The notes beneath the pieces were generated by a model. That model saw only the letters and a program-made list of their open reading frames with translations. It was not told where the DNA came from and made no database searches. From Veillonella denticariosi JCM 15641 (GTDB taxonomy: Bacteria > Bacillota > Negativicutes > Veillonellales > Veillonellaceae), in contig NZ_PPDB01000003.1 of assembly GCF_002959855.1 (NCBI RefSeq), forward strand, positions 310,001-374,000: 64,000 bases of DNA, given 5' to 3'. How positions within the stretch are numbered: position 1 is the first letter of the stretch; each line of letters opens with the position of its first letter. The translations under genes were made by a program, and so were the position numbers. Below are positions 18,445 through 25,787 of this stretch, piece after piece.

Positions 18445-18603
18445 TGAAAGGTCTATTCTGTATCCAAAACACTTTATTAAGCGTGGTAGCCCTCCAAAAG
18501 CCTCCAAAGCCACCCACCCTGCTTCGCAGGGTCGCTAAGTCAGTTTTGGAGGACCACCACGCTAATATATACCTAATCGTTTACACTAAGAATAGACCTT
18601 TCA
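18445..18603. repeat. 159-bp nested palindromic element
   Basis: The outermost arms TGAAAGGTCTATTCT (18445-18459) and AGAATAGACCTTTCA (18589-18603) are a perfect 15-bp inverted repeat. Inside lie AGCGTGGT (18480-18487) with ACCACGCT (18556-18563), then CCTCCAAAA (18491-18499) with TTTTGGAGG (18544-18552), and at the centre ACCCTGC-TTC-GCAGGGT (18516-18532). A second CCTCCAAA copy at 18501 could compete for pairing. The element fits either a structured RNA or a miniature inverted-repeat element. No clear target-site duplication flanks it. It occupies the divergent region between the OPT gene and fumC. An open frame across it (18408-18677) is not a convincing gene. Confidence 0.85.
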
Positions 18604-18694
18604 TTATTCACCAAATGAAATATTTAATTTATAATTTTTCTACATATAACGCATTATCAATCTTACATATAGATTGAAATCATAAAGGTATGGG

Positions 18695-18731
18695 GAGAAG
18701 GAAAGCGCAATATACTTTCCCTTTCTTATAT
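18695..18731 (+). terminator. Weak hairpin with T-rich 3' side
   Basis: GGAAAG (about 18699-18704) pairs with CTTTCC (about 18714-18719), with loose extension and a TTTCTT tail. It could terminate a transcript from the nested palindrome before the fumC promoter, but the stem is short. Confidence 0.4.
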
Positions 18732-18789
18732 GCACATTATGCATATACACCTATCAATTATATGAAAACAGAAATCATTCTCTTTTATT

Positions 18790-18841
18790 CTGTACAAATA
18801 TACAGGATTTTATATAATTAAAGTACCGACAGTAGGGTCGG
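18790..18841 (+). promoter_or_regulatory. fumC promoter with overlapping dyad
   Basis: TATAAT at 18813-18818 is a consensus -10. The -35 position (18790-18795) is occupied by the left half of the dyad CTGTA-N6-TACAG (18790-18805), so a regulator binding there would contact the promoter. A short hairpin CCGAC-N6-GTCGG (18826-18841) follows near the start of the transcript. Confidence 0.5.
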
Positions 18842-18869
18842 CATGTCTTTTAAGGAGGTTGTAAACATT

Positions 18870-20225
18870 ATGGAAACAAGAATTGAATACGATTCAATGG
18901 GACCAGTCGAAGTCGACGCTAGACGAATTTACGGACCTCAAACGCAACGCTCGTTCAATAACTTTAAGATCGGTGACCACCGCATCCCTATTGAACAGAT
19001 CAAAGCGCTTGCGCTTGTCAAAAAAGCATGTGCTTTAACTAATGCGAAATGTGGCGCCGTAACGGAAGAAAAAGCGAAACTCATCGCTCAGGTAGTTGAT
19101 GAAATCGTGGACGGCAAATGGGATGAAGAATTCCCGCTAACCGTATTCCAGACCGGTTCCGGCACGCAGACTAATATGAACGTGAACGAGGTTATCGCTC
19201 ACCGGGCTAAACAATTGGATGAAAGCAACCCGCTCCATCCGAATGACGATGTAAACCGCGGTCAAAGTACAAACGATACCTTCCCTACGGCAATGCATAT
19301 CTGTGCGTATTTTGAAATCACTAAACGCGTTATCCCTGCATTGGACGGCCTGATCAAATCATTTGAGAAACTACAGAAAAAAGGTAAAGGTCTCCAAAAG
19401 GTAGGTCGTACACATCTGCAAGATGCGACTTTCATCATGGTGGATCAGGAAATCAGCGCCTTTGTGGACGGTCTCAAAACGGCCAAAACTATGCTCGTTC
19501 AAAATGCCGATTACCTGCTCGATGTGGCCCTCGGCGGCACCGCGGTCGGTACGGGTGTAAACACGCCGAAAGGCTATTTGGACGTTATGGAAACCGTGTT
19601 ACCTGAGGTAACAGGCGCTCCATTCCGCGTGAAAAACAACAAATTCCAAGGATTGTCCCTGAAGGATGCTTTCATGATGGCCCACGGCGCACTCAATACG
19701 TTGGCGACAACCTTATTTAAAATCGCCAACGATGTGCGGTTCCTAGGCTCCGGACCTCGCTGCGGTTACGGCGAATGGCATCTACCTGAAAACGAACCGG
19801 GCTCCTCCATCATGCCAGGCAAGGTTAATCCGACACAATGCGAAGCCCTCGCCATGGTATGCGCTCAAGTATTCGGCCATAACACGACGATGACGCTCTG
19901 TGCAGGCAGCGGTGCCTTCCAGTTGAACGTATACATGCCTATCATGATCTATGACTTTGTTGAAAGCTGTCGTCTACTGGCGGATGCAATGAATTCTTTC
20001 ACAACCCACTGTATCGACGGCGTTGAGTTCGTACCGGAAAAACTCAAATTCTTCGTTGAACAGTCCCTCATGATTGCTACATCCTTAACGCCGTACATCG
20101 GCTACGATAAGAGCGCCAAGGTCGTAAAAGAAGCATACAAACGCGGCTGCTCTATTAAAGAAATCATCTTGGAAGAAAAACTCATGACCGAAGACGAATT
20201 TGCCGAAGCAGTTCGCATGAAATAA
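18870..20225 (+). CDS. fumC: Class II fumarate hydratase
   Basis: This 451-residue cytosolic enzyme interconverts fumarate and malate without an iron-sulfur cluster. The family signature GSSIMPGKVNP is present (about residue 310), as are the substrate-loop sequences TGSGTQTNMNVNE (about 95-107) and RGQSTNDTFPTA, and GRTHLQDAT. ATG 18870 is preceded by AAGGAGG with 11 nt spacing; an upstream in-frame ATG at 18843 would place the ribosome-binding site inside the gene. In Veillonella, lactate carbon passes through oxaloacetate, malate and fumarate to succinate and propionate, so fumarase should run toward fumarate. It has its own promoter and a strong terminator. Confidence 0.96.
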   Translation: METRIEYDSMGPVEVDARRIYGPQTQRSFNNFKIGDHRIPIEQIKALALVKKACALTNAKCGAVTEEKAKLIAQVVDEIVDGKWDEEFPLTVFQTGSGTQTNMNVNEVIAHRAKQLDESNPLHPNDDVNRGQSTNDTFPTAMHICAYFEITKRVIPALDGLIKSFEKLQKKGKGLQKVGRTHLQDATFIMVDQEISAFVDGLKTAKTMLVQNADYLLDVALGGTAVGTGVNTPKGYLDVMETVLPEVTGAPFRVKNNKFQGLSLKDAFMMAHGALNTLATTLFKIANDVRFLGSGPRCGYGEWHLPENEPGSSIMPGKVNPTQCEALAMVCAQVFGHNTTMTLCAGSGAFQLNVYMPIMIYDFVESCRLLADAMNSFTTHCIDGVEFVPEKLKFFVEQSLMIATSLTPYIGYDKSAKVVKEAYKRGCSIKEIILEEKLMTEDEFAEAVRMK

Positions 20226-20282
20226 CCTCCTCTCTACTTTGACATAACTATAAGATCCTCTCATACCTCAAATGAACGTATA

Positions 20283-20324
20283 AGAACCCCGCTACGGCAA
20301 ATCCGTATCGGGGTTCTATTATTT
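20283..20324. terminator. Bidirectional terminator between fumC and the phosphoesterase gene
   Basis: AGAACCCCG-c-TACGG (20283-20297) pairs with CCGTA-t-CGGGGTTCT (20303-20317), followed by ATTATTT on the plus strand. It serves the convergent genes fumC and the minus-strand phosphoesterase gene ending at 20325. Confidence 0.88.
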
Positions 20325-21506
20325 CTACGCTAGCCCGTCAAAGAATGTAATGACCGTAATTTCTCGCGGGCAGTTTATACGAATCGGGAACCAATGGCCG
20401 GATCCATTGTTTACATAGCACACGCTATTTTTTTCCACATAGCGGCCCTTGACGTACGGTGTTCCGATCGGCACCATAGGCATACCGAAGAGAACAATCT
20501 GTCCGCCGTGCGTATGCCCCGACAACGTAAGCGGTATATTACGTTCAATGGCTTCTTCAAAGAACTCAGGATGGTGCGCCAACAGGATGACAAAGGCGTA
20601 GTCGGGAATACCGGACAAGGCCTTTTCCATGAACCGCTCCCGTTCCTCCTTTTCGCGTTTATTATCGTACGCAACACCCGCGATATAGACCGGCTGTCTG
20701 CCGCCCATGATTTGAATATTGCTGTTCACGAGAACATTCATAGGCGTGTTCATCTTCAACTCGTCCAGCACCTTATTCACGTCGTGATGATATTCATGAT
20801 TGCCCAGAATATAATCGACACCGTCAGGGATTTGTTTTGTGAAAGTCGTCAGTCTTTCACAAACCTGAGGCAACCAATCCAATCTGTCGATCAGATCACC
20901 GGTGATTACGACGCGATTCGGTTTTTCTATGAGCGCCATTTTCAGTATTTCATCGAAATCATCGAGGTCGATGCATGGACCGATATGAATATCGCTGAGC
21001 TGTACAATTTTATAGTTCTTAAGTCCCTCAGGTAAATTCGTATAACCGAAAGACTCATGGGTAACAACTACCTCATGCTGCCCAGCAAAGGCCGCATAAC
21101 TCGAGCCGCCCACCGTCGCCAACGGCACCAATGTCGCCGCCGTTCTGAAAAAGGCTCGGCGCCCCGTTCGATTCTCTTCAGGTGTTTTGTCAAATATCTT
21201 ATTAACAATCCAATACAATATGCCTAAGAGTATAAATACGGGAATAGCCAGGAATAAGCCCATCAAAAAACCGTAGCTTTCAGTTCTAAACAGATTCATT
21301 AACGGATAGTACTGCGTGCCGAACAGGTCCGCCTGATACATCATATAGTATACAACCGCCGCAAGCCATCCACCGATTATGAGAATATAGCCTATCCATG
21401 CAGGCCACTTCTTTTTAGGTTTCCACAAATTGAGAAATAGAATCCAAAAGCCCACCAATCCTACAGAAAGGATGGTGAAAACGATTATATTAAATAGTAG
21501 TCTCAT
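20325..21506 (-). CDS. Membrane-anchored calcineurin-like metallophosphoesterase
   Basis: A 393-residue protein with three N-terminal membrane segments (about residues 5-27, 38-58, 75-102), a short basic stretch RRAFFR, another hydrophobic segment (about 125-145), then a calcineurin-like phosphoesterase domain. Metal-binding motifs are all visible: DIHIG (D-x-H), GDLID, GNHEYHHD, and SGHTHGGQ, plus HHPEFF. This matches YkuE-like membrane phosphoesterases, of which some cleave UDP-diacylglucosamine or cyclic nucleotides; the substrate here is unknown. The catalytic domain probably faces outward. It carries an inverted pair of GTGAAAG motifs (20836-20863) inside the coding region. Confidence 0.82.
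   Translation of the reverse strand: MRLLFNIIVFTILSVGLVGFWILFLNLWKPKKKWPAWIGYILIIGGWLAAVVYYMMYQADLFGTQYYPLMNLFRTESYGFLMGLFLAIPVFILLGILYWIVNKIFDKTPEENRTGRRAFFRTAATLVPLATVGGSSYAAFAGQHEVVVTHESFGYTNLPEGLKNYKIVQLSDIHIGPCIDLDDFDEILKMALIEKPNRVVITGDLIDRLDWLPQVCERLTTFTKQIPDGVDYILGNHEYHHDVNKVLDELKMNTPMNVLVNSNIQIMGGRQPVYIAGVAYDNKREKEERERFMEKALSGIPDYAFVILLAHHPEFFEEAIERNIPLTLSGHTHGGQIVLFGMPMVPIGTPYVKGRYVEKNSVCYVNNGSGHWFPIRINCPREITVITFFDGLA
20836..20863. repeat. Inverted pair of GTGAAAG motifs inside a CDS
   Basis: TTTGTGAAAG (20836-20845) and CTTTCACAAA (20854-20863) are perfect 10-bp arms around an 8-nt centre TCGTCAGT. They lie within the metallophosphoesterase coding sequence, so coding needs had to be met alongside the dyad. 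See the finding on the window-wide motif. Confidence 0.8.
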
Positions 21507-21677
21507 ACGTTCTCCAACTATGCCGATTCAAAACCGGCCAATCCAGCGCCGTATATTCCATATACAGCCATACATACCGATAAAATACCATCGATTTCAT
21601 CTAATTATATCGCAATTTATCAATGCAATCTAATATCTATGATGCAAGAATATATTCATGCCCAACTGCAAGGCAGT

Positions 21678-22745
21678 TTATCTTGCAAGCTCCGTCAGTT
21701 TACCGTGCGGGCCCGCCCATGCGTAATCGGAAAACTCTTCGCGTTTGATGAGCATCCAGTCCTTCGGCAAATCGCTGTCTATAGATTTCGTCAAAGTTCC
21801 GCGAAAGGCTTTCATAAACCATTTTCTATGAGAAAATACATGGGTCAGTTCCTTTACGAGAACGGGCTGCAGGGACAATTCAAAGCCTAAGTCCGCTACC
21901 AGTTCCGATAGAGCCTGTTTACCGTCATCAAAAGCGGATACACCCTCAACGGACGGGAATTCCCACATGGACCGCAACAGTCCACGGTTCGGACGCTTGT
22001 GCAGTAAATAGTAATCCTCATATTGCAAAATGCCTACGAACACGGGAACATCGACGACCTTAGTTTTCTTGATGCGCACCGGCAGTTTGTCCGTATCCCC
22101 CTGCTGATAAGCATCGCAAAGATTTGCAATTGGACATTCACCGCAGCGTGGCGTCTTGGGAATGCATACGGCGGATCCAAAATCCATCAAGGCCTGATTA
22201 AAGTCGCCCGGCCTGTCGTGAGGCAAGGTTTCCTCCACGATGGCGGTGATCGTCTTCCGACCCTTCGTGCTCAGGATATCCTCAAATATACGATACAACC
22301 GTGCGTAAATGCGCAATACGTTGCCGTCGACGGCCGCCTCCGGCTCATTATAAGCCATGGACAGGATAGCCCCCGCCGTGTAAGAGCCTACGCCCTTTAA
22401 GGATTCCATCGTCTTTCTGTCATGAGGCACGACGCCGCCGTAATTTTCAACGACGTCCTGCACGCCGAACCGCAGGTTGCGAGCCCGACTGTAATACCCG
22501 AGCCCCTGCCAGGCATGAACGACTTCATCCTCGGATGCATTTGCCAGGTCCTGCAAGGTCGGAAACAGACGCATCCAGTTGTCATAATATGGCTTCATCG
22601 CTTCGATGCGCGTCTGCTGGCTCATCACTTCGGACACCCAGATTTTATACGGATCTCCGCAATCGCGCCACGGCAATTCACGCTTATGCACGTCATACCA
22701 CGCCAATAACTGTGGTACCCACTTGGGGTTCTTCACCTCTGTCAT
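21678..22745 (-). CDS. mutY: A/G-specific adenine DNA glycosylase MutY
   Basis: MutY removes adenine mispaired with 8-oxoguanine. The protein has about 355 residues. The catalytic Glu lies in SEVMSQQTR, the helix-hairpin-helix with its Gly-rich turn is LKGVGSYTAGA, the catalytic Asp is in AVDGNVLRI, and the [4Fe-4S] motif is C-x6-C-x2-C-x5-C in the CIPKTPRCGECP region. A C-terminal MutT-like domain (about residues 230-350) recognises 8-oxoG. Three in-frame ATGs exist (22775, 22760, 22745); the last has AGAGG 4 nt upstream. The gene follows the NUDIX gene by 7 bp or overlaps it, so the two are an operon against oxidised guanine. Confidence 0.93.
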   Translation of the reverse strand: MTEVKNPKWVPQLLAWYDVHKRELPWRDCGDPYKIWVSEVMSQQTRIEAMKPYYDNWMRLFPTLQDLANASEDEVVHAWQGLGYYSRARNLRFGVQDVVENYGGVVPHDRKTMESLKGVGSYTAGAILSMAYNEPEAAVDGNVLRIYARLYRIFEDILSTKGRKTITAIVEETLPHDRPGDFNQALMDFGSAVCIPKTPRCGECPIANLCDAYQQGDTDKLPVRIKKTKVVDVPVFVGILQYEDYYLLHKRPNRGLLRSMWEFPSVEGVSAFDDGKQALSELVADLGFELSLQPVLVKELTHVFSHRKWFMKAFRGTLTKSIDSDLPKDWMLIKREEFSDYAWAGPHGKLTELAR

Positions 22746-22752
22746 ACTACCT

Positions 22753-23274
22753 CTACTCATTAATGTATAAATCAATTCTGGCCGGATGTTCGCTTTCCAT
22801 AACGGATTCCACCGCGGTCAAATCCATCTTGTCCACCGTACTGTTATCACGGCCGAACACTATAGGCCCTTTCAACTTTTTATTCTCCAGCAGCAGCGGC
22901 AACCAACGCCGATCGCCGTCCCACATATGCGCATACGGCACATCCTCCGGCTTGAACCAGTGCGGCTCCATCTCATCCGTTTCCTCTACAATGCCTGTGA
23001 AAGTACGCAGAAAATAAACATAACTCACATGGGTTAAACTTTCATCAAAGGGAAACTGAAAGTCGAAAAGAGCCACGCATTCAAAATCCTCCTCACGGGC
23101 TGAAAGGCCGGATTCCTCAAACAATTCACGAACGGCACAGGCGCGGAAGCTTTCACCGGAATTGAGCTTGCCACCGAAACCGTTATATTTATCGGCACCG
23201 AAGCCGCGTTTTTTACGTCCCAACAATATGCGATTGTCCTCATCGATGGGAAACACCAATGTTGTAGGTCTCAT
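22753..23274 (-). CDS. NUDIX hydrolase, MutT/MTH1-like (8-oxo-dGTP diphosphatase)
   Basis: A 173-residue cytosolic NUDIX protein. The full Nudix box G-x5-E-x7-REL-x-EE-x-GL is present (GKLNSGESFRACAVRELFEE followed by SGL, about residues 37-59). The flanking FGADKYNGFGGK and the tryptophan in HWFKPEDVPY are like the MTH1 subfamily that clears oxidised purine nucleotides. ATG 23274 has GGGGAGG 4 nt upstream; the open frame to 23301 is rejected. It is immediately upstream of mutY, and that pairing supports a role in sanitising 8-oxo-dGTP. Confidence 0.86.
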   Translation of the reverse strand: MRPTTLVFPIDEDNRILLGRKKRGFGADKYNGFGGKLNSGESFRACAVRELFEESGLSAREEDFECVALFDFQFPFDESLTHVSYVYFLRTFTGIVEETDEMEPHWFKPEDVPYAHMWDGDRRWLPLLLENKKLKGPIVFGRDNSTVDKMDLTAVESVMESEHPARIDLYINE

Positions 23275-23480
23275 ATATCCTCCCCGGCAATGAACTGACA
23301 CGCTGATTTCTAATAAATTAAATATTGCATCAACTAAATGACTTGCCGTACAACTATTTCAAACGATCGTCGTACGGCCATTTGATGACATTACATTATT
23401 ATATCATTATTTTATGTACGAATGGACTAGTTGTGGTATGATTAAAAGTATAGATTTTGTGATAAGAAAGGAGGCGCACC

Positions 23481-24257
23481 ATGAACAGACCGCTCATTTT
23501 TGACATCGCATTGGGTCGCACAAAGCCCGTCAATATGCGCAACGAACAAGTTCGGTGTCCCTTCTGCGACAGATCGCAATTAACGGATATCCTAGATACA
23601 TCCGGCCATATCATCTGGCTCATGAATAAATATCCCGTGTTGCACGATACATGGCCTACGGTCATCATCGAAACGGAAACGGACGACGGCGAATTTTCCA
23701 CGTTACCCCTCGACGAAGCGACCCGCATCATGCAGTTCGGCCTCGATAAATGGCGTGAAACGATACACACAAACGAATTCGCGTCCGTTTTATTTTTCAA
23801 GAATCACGGTCCCATGTCGGGCGGATCCATCCGACATCCGCACAGTCAGATAATCGGGCTCAAAAACTACGATTACTGCGAAGATATCCCCGTAGAGAGC
23901 ATGAACGGCTGGTTACTGCATGAAGATCAGGATATGCGCATCACCCTGTCGACACAGCCGATCATCGGGTTCTTCGAATATAATATACGCTTTAAACCGG
24001 ATGCTCCGGCACGCTCCGTGGCGCTTCGATTACAACAGGTTTTACGCTATCTGTTACATACCATTGCCAACTTTACGCAGTCCTATAATTATTTCTTTTA
24101 CGACTTAAAGGACGGCTACAATTACATAAAGGTTGTAGCAAGATATGTAACGACACCGCTGTACATCGGCTATAAAATCCCCCAAACCTGCGACGATGAC
24201 AGAGCGGCCAAGATCATACAGGACATCGCGCCTTATCTGCAAGGGAACAAAAAATAA
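23481..24257 (+). CDS. DUF4931 protein, GalT/HIT-like
   Basis: A 258-residue cytosolic protein resembling galactose-1-phosphate uridylyltransferase-fold proteins annotated as DUF4931. A zinc-type pair CPFCD lies near residue 27, and the HIT-superfamily catalytic motif H-x-H-x-Q is seen as HPHSQ, preceded by FFKNHGPMSGGSIR. GalT uses the same HxHxQ histidine as nucleotidyl acceptor, so a nucleotidyl-transfer or -hydrolysis reaction is likely, but the substrate is unknown. AGAAAGGAGG precedes the ATG. The gene is followed at 162 bp by a metallophosphoesterase gene on the same strand. Confidence 0.75.
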   Translation: MNRPLIFDIALGRTKPVNMRNEQVRCPFCDRSQLTDILDTSGHIIWLMNKYPVLHDTWPTVIIETETDDGEFSTLPLDEATRIMQFGLDKWRETIHTNEFASVLFFKNHGPMSGGSIRHPHSQIIGLKNYDYCEDIPVESMNGWLLHEDQDMRITLSTQPIIGFFEYNIRFKPDAPARSVALRLQQVLRYLLHTIANFTQSYNYFFYDLKDGYNYIKVVARYVTTPLYIGYKIPQTCDDDRAAKIIQDIAPYLQGNKK

Positions 24258-24419
24258 TTTCATTTTTGAACATCAGATCATCACAAAAATATTATTTCGG
24301 TAACAGTTAAATCAAAATAATGCTTAATGACAGTCGCCCAATAATTGAAACAGGGCTTACAGCTATACCGAATTCAGTAAATATAATTAATCAGAAATAT
24401 ATAATTTGAAAGGAACTAT

Positions 24420-25157
24420 ATGAAAGTATTTGCCATCGGCGACCTCCATCTATCGGGCACACCTCCTGCAAAGCCGATGGATATTTTTGGGCCTCACTGG
24501 GCAAACCATTGGAATCGCATAAAAGAGGATTGGAATGCCAACGTCAGCGATGAGGACATCGTCTTTCTCGTAGGCGACATGAGCTGGGCCTTAAGGCTTG
24601 ACGAAGCGGCTCATGATTTACGGGAAATCGCCTCCATGCGGGGGAGAAAATATATGATTCGCGGCAATCACGATTACTGGTGGGCCTCTGCCAACAAAAT
24701 GAAACAGCTTATGAGTGACGCCATTACCTTTATTCAGGGGCACGGCACAGCGGAAATCATCGACACCGCCGAAGGCCCTCAAATCATAGCCTTCGGCGGC
24801 ACGCGCGGCTATCTCTGCCCGGGGGATTCCCACTTCGTACCCGATACGGACCAATCCATTTATAGTCGTGAACTGATGCGAACCGAATCGGCTTTACAGG
24901 AAATGGATGCCGCCATACAACAGCTACCCGATTTGCCGATAACCAAAATATTACTGATCCATTACCCGCCGTTTAACGACAGCAATGAACCGTCCGGCTT
25001 TACGGAGTTGATGGCTCGATATGACGTCGATATATGCATATTCGGTCATTTACACGACCAGATTTCATTTAAACGGATTCCAAAGGAGTTCGGCACTACA
25101 AAACTGGAACTCGTATCGGCAGACTACATGGGATTTACATTACAATGCATTCTATAA
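24420..25157 (+). CDS. Cytosolic calcineurin-like metallophosphoesterase
   Basis: A 245-residue soluble protein with the complete metallophosphoesterase motif set: GDLHLSG (D-x-H) at the N-terminus, VGDMSW, RGNHDYWW, a middle His in LLIHYPPF, and FGHLHDQ. It resembles the predicted phosphohydrolases annotated YkuE- or Icc-like in Firmicutes, without membrane segments. Substrate is unknown. The start at 24420 follows GAAAGGAAC by a few nt. It may be cotranscribed with the DUF4931 gene upstream and the 76-residue orphan downstream. Confidence 0.85.
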   Translation: MKVFAIGDLHLSGTPPAKPMDIFGPHWANHWNRIKEDWNANVSDEDIVFLVGDMSWALRLDEAAHDLREIASMRGRKYMIRGNHDYWWASANKMKQLMSDAITFIQGHGTAEIIDTAEGPQIIAFGGTRGYLCPGDSHFVPDTDQSIYSRELMRTESALQEMDAAIQQLPDLPITKILLIHYPPFNDSNEPSGFTELMARYDVDICIFGHLHDQISFKRIPKEFGTTKLELVSADYMGFTLQCIL

Positions 25158-25169
25158 AATACTGAAAGA

Positions 25170-25261
25170 CACACTATAAAATGTGCGCTATAAATTTCTC
25201 GATATAGATACACACTATAAAACGCACTGTATAAAATATGCCCTATAAATTTCTCGATATA
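25170..25261. repeat. Short imperfect direct repeats
   Basis: CTATAAATTTCTCGATATA occurs exactly at 25188-25206 and 25243-25261, and CACACTATAAAA occurs at 25170-25181 and 25211-25222. The two overlapping periodicities (55 and 41 bp) suggest a decayed tandem duplication between the metallophosphoesterase and the small orphan gene. Confidence 0.7.
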
Positions 25262-25324
25262 AAGTGTTCAATAACATAAATATCAAACAAGTATTAATAA
25301 CCTATTAATCATCAAGGAGACACG

Positions 25325-25555
25325 ATGAGTCGCATTCACAAGGAGCATTTACAAGCCGGCTATATCTTCGGCGATACCGTCAATGGAGAATACATCTACT
25401 TGCCGTCCGGAGAAGTCGGCACGGACCATCCTCTGGCAGTCCTGGAAACGCCTACAAAGCGCGAGGACCTCACACTGGATGAGGCGGTGCACATGATTGA
25501 TACGCTTTCACTAAAGCGCTGCACGCACCCTAAATTGGGTAAGAAATCATTTTAA
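25325..25555 (+). CDS. Small protein of unknown function
   Basis: A 76-residue, mildly acidic protein that I do not recognise. CAAGGAGA lies 6-8 nt before the ATG and codon use looks normal, so I consider it a real gene. It has no membrane segment or signal peptide. A short segment EYIYLPSGEVGTDHPLAVLETP suggests a beta-rich start, with a helical stretch LTLDEAVHMIDTLSL after it. It contains one Cys. It follows the soluble metallophosphoesterase gene and ends just before a very long palindrome. Confidence 0.65.
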   Translation: MSRIHKEHLQAGYIFGDTVNGEYIYLPSGEVGTDHPLAVLETPTKREDLTLDEAVHMIDTLSLKRCTHPKLGKKSF

Positions 25556-25583
25556 TTACATAATTGATTGACCCCCAAATAAT

Positions 25584-25679
25584 AAAATAGCGGATAGTTG
25601 ATTATAATCCGCACTTCAGAAATTGGATATAATTTCTGAACGTGCAGATTAGTATATTAAATCAGCTATCCGCTATTTT
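25584..25679. terminator. Long interrupted palindrome between convergent genes
   Basis: The outer arms AAAATAGCGGATAG (25584-25597) and CTATCCGCTATTTT (25666-25679) pair fully, with inner blocks GATTATAATC/CGCAC against GTGCAGATT and a central hairpin TTCAGAAATT (about 25615-25624) with AATTTCTGAA (25631-25640). A 96-bp near-continuous palindrome is longer than needed for a terminator, although it lies between convergent genes and could act as one. It might also be a miniature inverted-repeat element. Confidence 0.7.
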
Positions 25680-25787
25680 GATACAAAGAGGCTGTTTATC
25701 ACCGCCCCTTTATTTTCCCATTATTTTATAAAAGAACTATTTTATTATCATCTTTTAATCTAAAAAGTTATTTCATAACAAGTATTC

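Noticed and set aside
18408-18677. 89-codon open frame across the nested palindrome
   Set aside because: It reads through the inverted repeats, has no good ribosome-binding site and its composition looks non-coding.
20950-21170. Twin-arginine signal in the membrane phosphoesterase
   Set aside because: RRAFFR occurs after three membrane segments and lacks the full motif, so it is more likely a basic loop following the positive-inside rule.
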